Below are positions 42,850 to 56,000 of a stretch of DNA of 64,000 bases, in pieces. Position 1 is the first letter of the stretch. Each line of letters opens with the position of its first letter. The notes beneath the pieces were generated by a model, which was not told where the DNA came from, made no database searches, and was given only the letters and a program-made list of their open reading frames with translations. The stretch covers positions 71,599,501-71,663,500 of the forward strand of contig CM027381.1 of NCBI GenBank assembly GCA_015680905.1, written 5' to 3'. The stretch comes from Coptis chinensis. Lineage: Eukaryota; Streptophyta; Magnoliopsida; Ranunculales; Ranunculaceae. The position numbers and the translations under genes were made by a program.

Positions 42850-44899
42850 TTTTTTTTCCCAAAAAACTCTCCTCACTCTTTCCAACTACTAATGAAAGAA
42901 AGAAAAAAAGCGACCAAGGAAACAAAACTATATAAACTGAATAACTCTCTTAACAGAAAAACAGAGGAGATATTATTTTTTTAAAGCCAGTTGCAAAACA
43001 AAGCTACGTAAACTGAACAACCTTTTTTCACAGAGTGTTATTATTGTACTGAAGAGTGATGAGGTGATAGTTGGCCGGCTTCTGAAGAAATTCCTGGAAA
43101 AAGAGCTGAGAAATGAAGGTTGAGAAGTAGATAGAGAGGTGTCCGTAGTAATAATACTAGAATCCATCATACGTTCTTTTTTACTTTCTATTGTATTGTT
43201 ATGAATGAATACTTAGAAGAAAGAGGTGACAACACAACTTCTGTGTTTGTGTGTACGTATATTTTTGGCTCTCAAACTGAAGCCATACACTAAGAAATGA
43301 ATGCCATTATTATTAGACTAGATAAACAAACAATTTGAGATGAAATTTTACCTAAGTACCCTTCCACTTCTCTTTCTTTTAGGTGGATTAGTACCAAAAT
43401 CATTAGGTCATGCATGTACTATATTTTTATGACGAATGGGGATTAGTATGCACTATTAAATATATGGAATCAATGATCAAAGTGGTTATCTAATCTGTAT
43501 TGAGGAGAAGTGCTTTCTAATGACCTTACTGTGTTGATTAAGTAAAGATTGTACTGAAATATGTATGATATTGGAATGTTTAATTACGAAGTTAAATTGT
43601 CGACATGACATAGGGAATAGTATTTAGTCTATTAGTTAGAAAACTATGCTTGGCCACATAACTTATTAACCACACAAGTGGCGCATTGTAAGCCTTATAT
43701 AATGTGGTGCGGGAAGTATAAAACACCATGTCTACCAAACAAGTACTAGCATACTAATCATCAAAATCATGAGCTGGTGTAATAATATGAGGATCATCTT
43801 GAAAGCTAATTAATATTATCTCAAGGTTGGGTTTATTAAACAATTTCTATTCTTCAGTAAGCATTTTAGAATGAATCAGATCCAAAGAGCATACACTTAT
43901 ACTCACAAACAAGGCGAGTGGCCGGGTGCATAGATTCATAAATGCATTATTCATATATCAACTGTAAAATGAGCACTAAGGAAAAATGTAGTAAATACTA
44001 AGGAATGGTGGGTAAGGAAATTTTAAATTTCCTAAAATTTCGACATGGATAAATCTCATTTGATGGTTGTAATAATCTGCAAAAGGAAAAGGCTCATGTC
44101 ACTCTAGACTCAGGTACTAGAATAAAACCCAAGTACACCAAGTGGATTAGTGGATATATCGCATAGAGGCCGGAAAAGGTAAGTATATATCCCAAGCGGC
44201 TTTAGTGCATAGGAGAAACCTTAGTACACCAAGTGGATATAGAGCAAGTGCGTAACACAATTGGTATTCACTTGCAACTCTGAAACCAAAGTACCGCACT
44301 ACCGCACAATTAGGTGGCAAAATGCTTTCAAGAGATAAATGTTACATTTTATTAGGTATCGGAGCTAGCTAGCCAACAAAACTTTTATGCACTTTTTTTC
44401 CAGTCACCTTCTAATTTCCCAATTTGGAGGTAGTTGAAAGTTGGAAATTTGCGGCAACTATTATTAGGAAGAGTGGAAGTAGACACTAGAGTTAGGTCTT
44501 TACAGTTTTACCTAAACCCCACTAGTGACCACAAATTATTTAGACCCGTTCAAAAAAAAACTTGCAATTAACTGACGCAATAGCCATTGTAAAGAAACAT
44601 AGAAGAGTTTGTCATGAATATTCAGTAGAGTGTATAGTTTGGAGATTCATGCCTATTTGATTACCAAAACTTAATCAACAATTAATATAATAAAGAAAAA
44701 TCAATGTCATTCCTTATAGAACTTCCCGGCAAAGAGAATAACTCCAAAAAAAAAAAGTAAAAAATGCATGAGTTCGAAGACTTTTTCAATTATATAAGGA
44801 CAATAATACCTACATGACTATGATATTTGATCAAATCTTTCTCGATCAAAAGTAATATATCATATAAGATACATATAATGTTGCGGATATTCATTCATA
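42850..44899. other. PP2C upstream region
   Basis: It holds the PP2C promoter and leader. An open frame at 43170-42973 (minus, 65 codons, serine- and threonine-rich) could be an upstream ORF in the leader if transcription starts early, but it shows no known motif. The phrase AGTACACCAAGTGGAT occurs twice near 44130-44240. Otherwise nothing is recognised. Confidence 0.4.
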
Positions 44900-44907
44900 C
44901 CAATAAG

Positions 44908-45559
44908 TAGGGGTGCCAATGGTACCCGATTATTCATAACCGAAACCGAATGTTTCGGTTTTGGGTTTTAAAAAATTTAAAAATTATACCCATTTAAAAT
45001 AGATTACCAATAAAGAACCGAAATCGAATCGAATAGTAAAAAACTCATGGGTATCCGAACCAAAACCGAAACCGATTATTATGATTTCGATATATAAAAT
45101 TTAATATTATATTACATTTAAAATAATCAAACTCATATAACATATTATAATATAAAACATGTTTTTTACGTGTAAAAGTCTATTAAATATATGTAGCATA
45201 ATAGTGAATGTGTGTTGTTAAATGTATATTTTATAACAATACGTTAAACAAGTGTATCATAGATGTTAATAAGAATGTCAACGTGTATATTATGAATTAA
45301 CTAATATATTTTATATTTATTAACTTATGCATGTGTATGTTTAAATAGAATACACTGCACATGTTTGATATATTGTGGTGCACATACTTATTATAAACCC
45401 ATATGTAGTGTTCTTATTAAAAATTACTGATAAGATGTAATTGTAAGACGCGTGTACTTGCATGTTCGATTTAATACACGTATACAAATATATGTGTATG
45501 CACGTAAAATATATTAAGATAATAAATATATGTGATTGCACGTGTACACGATCGAGTTA

Positions 45560-45607
<48 letters not shown>

Positions 45608-45931
45608 AAAATTTTTTTTTTTTGGAGTTAGATATTTAATTATTTTAATTTCTATATCAAAACTTGAAATTATTACATGAATGATAAATATTTTAACATG
45701 TATGATTGATATATGTTCATAGATTGATGTAAATATGATTGTTGATACATCACTAATTATACATAAAATATTATCATGTAAGAAAAAAAAAATAAAATAA
45801 ATTTTAGTGTTTAAATGATTAAAATTGTTTAATAATTATAATAAATAATAAAGACCCAAATTAAAATCGAAACCGATAAAAAATACCGCCAAACCGCTAG
45901 ACCCAAAACCTACCACCAGTTCGCACCCCTA
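44908..45931. mobile_element. Non-autonomous hAT-type transposon
   Basis: The termini TAGGGGTG and CACCCCTA are inverted repeats, flanked by the exact 8-bp direct repeat CCAATAAG (44900-44907 and 45932-45939). TAGGGGTG-like ends and 8-bp duplications are typical of plant hAT elements. The 1,024-bp interior is very AT-rich, has AACCGAAACCG-type words near both ends, a GT microsatellite, and no transposase frame. Confidence 0.87.
45559..45604 (+). repeat. (AT)n(GT)n microsatellite
   Basis: An AT run followed by about 17 GT units inside the hAT element, next to a T run. Confidence 0.95.
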
Positions 45932-45939
45932 CCAATAAG

Positions 45940-48757
45940 ACAAGATGACCAGTAAAATGGTAAAAGGACAGAATATCATCGCCCCAAACTCGGAAACTCC
46001 TCATCCATATCATGGAACTTTACCATCAAAAAAATATATATCATGGAACATGAGGAAAGAAAAACATGTGCTGTGGGTGGTACATCCAGCAAGAATAGGC
46101 CAGATATGCTACTGAAATCGTGCCCCACGAGGATAATTTTGATGTCGGTATAAAGAATAATTGTTATGCCACGTGAATGAAGAAATAAGGTTTTCAAATG
46201 CAACAATAACGTATGGGTCGGTGAACATGAAAATGACATCCAAGTTTCTAGCAACTTTTTCCACTGAATCTCTTCTTATAATTAAACACGCTCATGACTC
46301 ACCCATGGCGTCAAAGAATCTAACTTCCAACAGCAAGCGTACATAGATTGGACCAACCAATTAATGTATTCTCATAACAAAACACTAATTGGGTTTTGAA
46401 TATAGGAATACTGCATCATCTCCAATCATTTGAATTTGAGAACGAATTTGAAACATCAATTTTTCATAGGTCCAATTAATTTTTGGGCAAAAAAACAAAA
46501 TTTTCAGCTAAATAGTTTTTTCGGACAGCAAAACTACCAATCAGCACTTAATGTTTTGTAACAGTTACCTGTCTACAAATTTGTTCTGTTTGAATTTTTA
46601 CGTTGACGTGTGTTATCATCCTATGCACAAAAACTTCTTTATTTCATTATCCCACTCACCATAGGCCGAATAACTGTGGGCCGGAGTCATGCCATCCAGA
46701 CATCCAGATTGCAAGTTTGACGAGACTGATACATAAGATCACAAGTTCTGGCACAAGTATCGCCCAATCCTGCATAACTACTTCACCCAAACCCCAAGTT
46801 ACTAAATAGTAAATACTAATAAAACCCAACTCTGGAGTGTTCATATCGAGTATAATGTTCTTTTTTTTTTTGATAAATAGGCATCTTATTCATAAGTATA
46901 ATGTTCATTAGTATGCTTCAAGTATTGCAACATCATCAAAATATTTTTTTACAAATTCGTTAATATATTTACGAAAGGAACTCAAAACTAAGGAATGAAG
47001 TAAACAATTCTTAACGAAAAGAAAAAAAATCAAAATCCACCAGACTTGGGTGTTACCAGCCCAAATTGGGAACAAAAACGGCCCGTTCAAAATTGCACCT
47101 AAGTGCGTAAGGTCTGTCAGAAAATGTTGGATCACATAATTATAATTTATTAATTTATAACAACTTACAAACACCACATTCTGTATTTTACTGATTTGCT
47201 GATACTGTACTATATACTTGGATAAGAAATTTGAACAATGCAAAACTGCAAATTCAATAATTCTCGTCATTCTTACCGTTTATAACCACATAAATCAGTT
47301 TCTTCTGATACCACCCGTTTTCATTTAACTAATCCTAACTTTATAAAATGCAGCTATGTTTATTAAATTTTTATTCTTGTAAACGACATGTTCACAATCA
47401 CATTTGGATTTGGGAGGACTTCTTAAGGAAAATGAACTACACGCATTATAAAAGTTGTAGACTTAGATTAGACACACATATTCGTATAAGAGAAAATGCA
47501 TGTAAAAGTAAATAATACTGAATAGCAAGATTATGATAGAATATACTATGCAACTTGGTAGTCCAGAATGTTGAAAGTTTGTTGGAGAAGAGAATAATCC
47601 CCTTTACCATGGTAATTATCTTTATTACTTAAATGTCAGTATTATTATTATTTTGTATATTTGATTTTTGTTTGTTTTTAAAGTGAAAATTTTATTGATA
47701 ACGATTTTTACAAATAATTAAAAGTGCAACAAGCTGCACCGCGAGTCTTTTCTGAATAGCAAATCATATCCTCCTAAATACAAACTTGTTAGAACCAGCT
47801 ATCATTATGTTATTGTCTATAACTTTTTGCAATCTTTTAAGGAGCTCAACAGAATGTTGTGCTTAGAAACTAAAAGTGGCGAAAATCGAACAGAATAAAA
47901 CAATATTGGTTAGTCCTACAAACTTTCTTGTGTTTTTCCATCTTCCTTGTCGCTGCTCTATTAGCAATACAATCAAAATTTTGTTGCCACATCAAACCTG
48001 CAAACTTTTGAGTTTCATTTTAGTTTTTAAAAGGAGTCATTGGTTATAACACTGGCTACAAGACATCCAAATCCCTTGCAGAAACTCTGTTATATTTACA
48101 TTCTAGCAAGCACACTTCTGCCAAGTTCCTAGGATGACTAACTTGAATTCATACGGCCCTTCACCAAGTTCCCCTCTCCTTATAGTAGAGTAGTTTTTCA
48201 GAAAATCAAATGATGTTAGGTTAGTCTTAGCTGCACTTTAGAACACTATGCTCTTTATATTACTTCTTCAGAAAAGAACTCATGAAGGCAAACTATGATC
48301 ACTTCATGGAGTGCCAACCATGTCAAGCACTAAATGAACCACCACCCTGTACCTAATGTGAAAGAACATCCTCTGTTTGTTACGACGCAAGACACTTGAC
48401 TTTATTGCTCCGGAATACTCCAGATCCACTCTCAGTGGGTCTTTATATGTCGGATTAATATCTAACCATTAGACTTCAAACTTTTAGGTACACATGAATC
48501 CTAACATATAATTGAACTACAAAAACCTCCCACATTCAAGATTTACAACAAGTATCTAATATATCTATTTGTTTAGAACACATAAATGCTCCTCCATATG
48601 TGAGAGTATATAGCAACTAACAATACAACTTATACTAGTAAGTAGAAAGACTCCACTAGGATTGACTAAATCTACTTAGCTTCAAACATAGATTTGAAAC
48701 CGCATAGTCTAAACGTCAATAAGCCTTTAGAAAAAGGGATTAGTAGTGGATTAGGTT
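45940..48757. other. Intergenic, hAT element to TEN1 3' flank
   Basis: 2.8 kb, AT-rich, no gene recognised. T-rich starts at 46859 and around 47680 could be poly-A tails of minus-strand retroelements, but no coding part supports this. Confidence 0.4.
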
Positions 48758-49498
48758 CTAATCACTCATGTGCTCACCTTGGAACTGTCTTAGAAGCTGC
48801 AGTGATTGGTAATATAGATTGAGGTCAATACCATCCACATTCCTCCCAATGCGAGCTTGCAGAACGGCCTAAACAACAGCAAAAATAAACAGTTAAATAT
48901 ACATTACAAATGCTCATCAATGCCGTAGAAACAAAGAAATTAGATGCCTGAAAAAAATTCAGAAGAAGAGTGCATGCCCCTTACCTCAGTATCAGGTTTA
49001 ATAAGTAGTTCACCAATGAACTGATAGATGGAACCAACACGAAAACTAATGTTCCTCAAATGCTGGGTATCAATCTTAAGATTATAACTCCCATCAACAA
49101 TTACTGCAACGGCAGTCTCTACCAAAAATCTTGTAGCCTAAAAGTAAAACCAATATAATATCAAACATTTAATTTCATGTGAATACTACCACCAACAATA
49201 AGCCAATAACACATAGGGGTCGTGCCACCGAGGCCAAAACATTCCAATATTTTGACTACAACATTTTGTACGATTTAATGATTATTTGACTACAACATTA
49301 GTGTAAAATGTAAGGGTGTGCATGCCATGTGTGTAATTGAAACGAGTTTTTGTATGAAATAATATGGAAGTGGTAATATGATACGTACTTGCCAACAACA
49401 CGAAGTGAAGCACCGTTCTTGAGAAAAGGAGAAGTGGGGTGAAGGTCTTGTAAAGTAACCAAAATACCAGGTTTTATAGCAGATGAACAAGTTGTCAT
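48758..49498 (-). CDS. TEN1: TEN1, small subunit of the telomere CST complex
   Basis: Minus-strand exons: 49498-49385, 49137-48985, 48868-48758; 125 residues, normal for TEN1. TEN1 is an OB-fold protein that works with CTC1 and STN1 to protect telomere ends; the Arabidopsis gene is also called MDO1. Visible words are AIKPGILVTLQDL, FLKNGASLRVVGK, TAVAVIVDGSYNLKI, TQHLRNISFRVGSIYQFIGELLI and QARIGRNVDGIDLNLYYQSL. The exon 1 end is problematic. The expected donor after GGCAA (49389) would read GKLQDF and then hit a stop, because a T run has five bases where six would keep frame. A donor four bases later (49385) restores the frame as GKYATRFLVETAV. I used the latter. The gene is 578 bases downstream of the PLD stop, on the same strand. 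Confidence 0.85.
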
Positions 49499-50075
49499 TA
49501 GTATCTTCTTTGGCACTCGCAGTTGCTCTTTGGCGGTAGCACAACCCAGAGAGAAAGAAAACAATCGCGGGTACTCATTTAACCACTACACCATGGATCC
49601 GGTACTTGGGCTTGATTCGTTTAGGGCTCGTTCAACTTTACCTCGCTCGAAGCCATTACAAGTCTCAACAGGACCCATTAGATTTCATGATTTTGAGAGC
49701 AACACCAACACACTGACAATTTCTTTGTTTACATCCACGCACAAGGAGTGAGCAGTCCGATTCTGCTCAACAACCAGTTCTTTATTCTCGACAAACAAAT
49801 GAGAATGTCATGGTGCTCTGTCACCAGTAAATCCTGATAATTAAATTACTTTAACTAGACTTGCCTTTTTGCTATTAAAGCTACAGCTGTGTGTCAAAGA
49901 ACAGCTTATAATTTCTCTTTATTTCTCCTTTGTGCCTTTTCGCGGCATTTTTTCTATACAAAAAATACATCTGAGGTCCACCCCTTCAGGAATAAATGTA
50001 TAATACAAATATATGGCTGCACAGTTAGTCATTGCTACAGAGCTTTACATATTTTATACCTAGGAGGAACGATAT

Positions 50076-53000
50076 CTAATGAAAGACCTGGGGAGAGGCA
50101 TAATACTCGCTCTCATTAAATACTGGTCTTAAATCTTCTTGACACATAAAATCTAAGGGAAACGAAACAAGATGGCCCTTAATAGATTCTAATCTTTCTA
50201 TAGGATCTGTAGCTTTAACGTCTCCATTCTGGTATGACTCTAGCTTTTCTGGAGCTATCCCCAAATCAATGGTAGTATGGCCTAGTTTCTCTTTCCAGAA
50301 TGACATGCTTTGTCTGATTGCACCTCTGTACATGATAATTCAATAGGAAGTAAAGACTTTGGCGCATATACGCAATCAAAAATTGTTAAAGGATTTTAGC
50401 TACTGCTGAAGTACATACCTAGAGTGTATAAGATCGTTGGGGATGCATGCGAAGACATCTTGGTAAATCATTGTATTTGTCTGTAACGATAGAATAAAGA
50501 AAATTAACCACTTGGAAATGATCACACAAAGTAGAAGGTAAACACATTCTAAGCACAATGATTGTAAATTAATAATAAATCTACATTCACTGCGGATCGG
50601 TAGGGAGCATTTGAAATTTTTCATTTGCAAGAAAGGATGTTTTAGATTGAAAATCTGTTGCCAAAAGCAGCAAAGAAGAGATATGAATCTAACCAAATGG
50701 TGTCTATCTAAGAAGAACTTGCAGCATTTGAAACTAAAAAATGACATCCATGGTTCTTAAGACGTTGGACTGTGAGAGTGTTTGGACATGTATGTAATGC
50801 ACTAATGCCTGATATGTGTTGACCCTCATGCAAACTTTAAGGGTGTGCTTGACTTGTCGGAATCATTCCCACACTCCTTTAAGAGAATATCCAGGCTGGA
50901 ATCCTGTTAATTAGTTGATTTTAGTGGGCCATCGGTCAAGCCTAGGGAGATTGGGCCCAAGCTCTTCGGCTCGATTCCCAAATTCACTGGGAAAAAAAAG
51001 GGAGTTAAGGGATTAAGGGGATAAAATTCTGTCAGAGAGAGAGGATATAAAAAGGTTAGTTGGTTTAGTGGGAACGTTTTCAGTTCAAAAGCTCTAATCT
51101 CACCCAAACTCTTCCACTTCCCCTAAACTCCTACTTATACAAAGTTTCCCATGCAACTAAGATAATTAGCGGTCAAAGGTTTCCTATGAAATCAAGAATT
51201 TGGTCCAAAATTACCTATTGAACCCACAAATCAAAAACACCGAGTTCAGATAAGCAGTTTCAGGGATCATTACTCATTAGTATCTCTTCCTAAGTGCCGA
51301 ATAATGAGAATTTGTAAACACATATACACACAGAGTCGGCCATCCCAAACTTTTTTTTATCTATATCTATTCAATGCAAAACAAGTTGGTCAAAGTTAGG
51401 TCTTTGCCAAATTATTATCAGATGTGGTCTTGGTCGCTTGTGTGACCTTCCCATCTCAACACACAAATGACAACTCTTTAAAATGTCTCAGTATGAAGGT
51501 CATGAAGGGATACGTAATGGAGATTTGTGCTTTTTTACCTTAAGAAATAAAAAAATAACTACAAATGTTCCTACATCTTTTATATTCTTGGATAAAAAAG
51601 CAGCTTTAGAAAGAACAAAAGCTCACTTACAAACATCCTTGTTTTATCTTTAGTAAAACTTTACTCTGCTTTTCCATATAAGCTCCAGATAATGTCTCAA
51701 AGAACTTGCATAAACCATATTCAAATATGCTCATTACGAAGTATTAGTCTATTTTCCTCTTACCTTTGCAGTTGCCATCCAAATTTCTTTGTATGTTCTA
51801 TCAATCACAGGATCACTTATTTGATCAATCTGAAGGATAAAGAATACATTTGGTCAGATAAAATGACATATACTACACTAAATACTCATTGGACTTTTAA
51901 ATTCAAACTATCGATTGTTGTTATAGCTACATCTTCAACTCCGTGATCCAAGCCCAATTGGCAATGGATAGAGTGAACCAATGAGTTGTAAGAATACATC
52001 TCCCACACATTCAGAGATTTGTGTGTGTGTGTGTGTGTGTGTGTCGCCATTGTTTCATTCATGCAAGCCTAGTTAAAAAAAGAGAGAGAAGTAGCAATGC
52101 TCATACTGACCTCTTCTGCACGAAGACCAAGGTGTTCAGACCACAGTGAAAGACGGAGGCTAAAAGAAAACTTTCCAGCTTTCCAAGGCTTCCCGTTCAT
52201 CGCTGAATCAACAAATTCTTTATCTTCGACAATTATGCCAATCTGAAAAGGAAGCAGCACACTGAATGAAACTTGAAAGTACGAAAATAGGTAAGTGAAA
52301 AGAAAGGGTCAAACTTCAAAGGAAATATCCTTCATAGACAATATTGACTAGTCTCTCCCAAAAAAGGTTTGTTTTTTTTTTCGTACCTATAAAACAATAA
52401 ATTTTATTTTGAGCAGTGTGATGGAGGGGGTCACACTATATCCCATTTTACAAGCAAATCAACTCATAATACAGCCATCATCACAGATTCCCAGTTGAAC
52501 ATAACATCATCAAATCTCCCAAAAAAGATTTTACAATGCCTGAACTTATTTGGAAATAAGTATCTGATAACAACTGATAACAGATGCAAATAGCGCAACA
52601 ATTTATTTTCTGTAAGTTGTTTTATTTTGTTTTTTGAAAAAAATTCCTTTTTCTTGTTAATGTGAAAAGCAAGGCCAAAAATTTCCAGTTTCTGGAAGAA
52701 GGCGATTTTGTCAGGTGTCCCTTCAGAATATAGGTCAGGCAGCACTATCCCATGCGCTCAGTAAGTGAAAGCAATGTTAGGGAACAAAATTGGGAGTTTG
52801 GGCCCAAGGCATTCGGTGTGATTACCACCACCTTCACGGGGAAAAAGGGATTTAAGGGGTTATGCAATCACGGAATGAAGTTCTCTATAAAATTAAATAA
52901 CAATAAGAATAACAATAATACTAATAAAAACAGCAGCAACAACAACAAAAATAACAACAACAACAACAACAACAACAACAATAATAATAATAATAATAAT

Positions 53001-56000
53001 AAACCTGAAAGTAATGTTGTGTCATCGTGCAATTCTTTAGACCAAAAAACCAAATGACACAATGCACTTTATCGAAAGTACAAAGTAATACAATGCACCT
53101 TTTTGTGACAAGGAAATACAATGTACTTTTGATGATTGACCAATTACTACTTCAAATAGAATTCCGACTAAAATCCATCACCGGAGCGAGTGCGTGTCAG
53201 GCCAAGTCTTACATGGATTGTGACATAGCATAAATATTTAGTGACCACTTCACCAACCACACAAGACTTGACCTGCCACGAAGTCACTCCGGTGATTAAT
53301 TTCAGCCGGAATCCAAGAGAATATACTAATTGGTAAATCATCCAAAGTACATTGTAGTAATTGGTCTCCAAAAAACTACATTTTACCAATTTGATTTTTC
53401 GACGAAGTACATCGTATCCTGTGGTAATATTGTCATTTCTTTAAAGAGTGAGTGAGAGAACTTTAATGTCATTTTTAAAACAGGATAAGTTGCTAGAGCG
53501 TTCCTTTATCGGGTTTTCTTTCTAATTCATGTAGTGATTGCTGAGGTGAATTGTCAGTGGTGAAGTTAGGAGTGGGAGGCCTTATGTTCAATCTCTTACA
53601 ACTTGAGCAAAAATGCCCCATCTTACAATTTCTAAAATTCCCCAATGGATCACAACACATTGTATTTAAGTTTTTATAATTTGCAGTAATAGCTAAAAAC
53701 GAAGTATACCCAGGTGATTTAATCTTCCTTAAAACAAATCAAACTGGAACAATTTCATTGAAACCACAGATTTTTCATAAACTTCAATACAAATTACTAT
53801 TGGTGAACTTGCTGTATATCAGCCTACAGAGCCTCAATACGAAAATCTAATGATACCTCCGAATCTCTTGAACCCAGTAAACTCCTATCATTTATGTTAG
53901 CTGATCCAATTAAAGCCATACGGTCATCAATGATCATCACTTTGCTGTGCACATAGATCTGGCACAAGTAATAACAACAGATCATTTTACGAAGAATGGA
54001 AAAGAATGTAAATACTGACTAGAGATCGTCCATCATATTACTTATAAGAGTAATTCTACACTGCAAAACAGATATACTTGTAAAGTAAAAGCAATCTAAT
54101 AAAGGATTTCACCTGACTAGTGGCAAGAGGACCGCTATCACACAGTTGGCCATAAGTTCGAAGACCATAGAAAGAAATGTAATCATGTGCTCTAGGACCA
54201 ACCAGGTTATAAAGATTATGCAATATTGAACTTGACCCTCTGCAAATGGTTCGATACTGCCAATGTGTTAAGGCTCTCACAGATGCCGCACCTCCATCAT
54301 CAAGACCGCCCTGCAAAATTGAAGTTCAAAAGTTAATTGTTTAGAAAGAAAAATAACATCAACAAATTTCATCATGGCCAACATCAAAACCTTACTTTCT
54401 GAAGGCATCTACCAAATAACAGGAAAAAAAAAGTTGAGCATAGTCTGATCTGAAAGTAGAGAAAAAACAACCAAGAAATCCATACCTGGAAGCCAGGTAG
54501 AAGTGGAATGACAATGATAACCCTGAAAAACTTTTGCTCTTTGTAAGCTCGCATTATACGCCTATACAGTGCTTCCAAGACACGGTTACGTATTATTTCA
54601 TCTCCTGACAGACCTGATATGAAAAATTGATTCTGGGAACATAAAACCAACAATAGCAGAAATGATGATCAGTAATATGATGGAGCTTGAACCTCACTTC
54701 TGAAATTTATAACTTAACAAAGGATCACAATTTTGAATACTTCACTTTTATTATAAGGTTCACAATTGTTTTAAAGTTGTCTTTAACAACAGAAATTCAA
54801 TTAACTACATACTGTAACATTTCCAGAGTAAAGAAACATGTAATCACAATTGTAAACATTTAATCGAAATTGTATTCTTATCAATTTAAAAAAAACCAAT
54901 CATATTCTGACAGAAGTAACATATCAGCTCTTAAACTCCAGGGCATCCAACGAGTAGAGCATCCCCAGGAACTTATATATTTATTGTCTAGGCTATAAAC
55001 TCCCGATGTGATCCTTAAAATCTCAATAGCTCCCCACCTCCTCCTCCTCACGTGCGGTGTGACTTAAGCCTAACGCATGGACTTCAACTTTAGCAGGTGA
55101 TGTGGAGCAGACATGGCCCAAAGGGCCAGATACTGAAATAGCCTGTTCTAATACAATGTCAAACTTTGGAGCTTCCAACTCAAAACCAATTGAAATGAGT
55201 GGAGAGGGCCTAGGTTAAACGGATCCACAAGGTAAAACCTGAAAGTGATTACTTTTGACGTCTTGACCCATTACTTGAAAGGAAAACAGAAAAAGTCAAA
55301 GAGGATGTTTACAGAGAAGCAAAAGTGGTTGTTGAAGTTGAGTTGTGCTACAGGCATGTGAGGAAACATTCCAAATGAACTGAAAGGTGGATTTTATACA
55401 ATACTATGTCTAGCTATGTTTTCTGTAGCAGCATCTTCGATAATTGATAAACAACGAGTTAGTAGGTTTATTACTATATGAATATCAATATGCTGCGGAG
55501 GACAAATTTCACAAAAAGATGCGTCCAGAAAAAACACAGGAGCAGCCTCCATAGGTGAAACTAAGAAAAACTAAATGATAATTAATCACCATGCAGCATG
55601 CTACCTCATGAAGCTATTCTAAAGCTCTACGCACAACTGAATGGAGTAAAATTTTGATCAGCCGAACATTTCACACAAAGCATTGTTCTTGTAGAAAAAA
55701 AAAATGAAAGTGAAAATTATAATAAATTTCAAAATATCAAATCACTACCTCAATGTAAATGAAGTATTCTGCTTTCTCTATAAGTGAGCAATAAGCACTG
55801 TGGATACTGTCTTCAGTTTGGCTTGTTCCAGCAGACCATTGACCAACACTTCTGACAACCTGCACATAGGAGATAGAGGATGTCATTGGTCAATACAATA
55901 GAAACAAACATATTTTACGCATATAGTTCAAAATAGAAACTTTACAAAAAAATTGAACATTGTAATCTTCTAGGTTTCAACTTTCAGTAATCCTGGCTAA

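Noticed and set aside
42973-43170. 65-codon minus-strand frame as an extra PP2C exon
   Set aside because: The composition and lack of splice-consistent joining to MIHFSS argue against an exon; kept only as a possible upstream ORF.
46855-46900. T-rich start as a LINE or SINE tail
   Set aside because: No coding or Pol III promoter sequence and no flanking duplication to support it.
49530-49751. Plus-strand frame beside TEN1
   Set aside because: Overlaps the TEN1 leader and PLD-TEN1 spacer with no recognisable family words.
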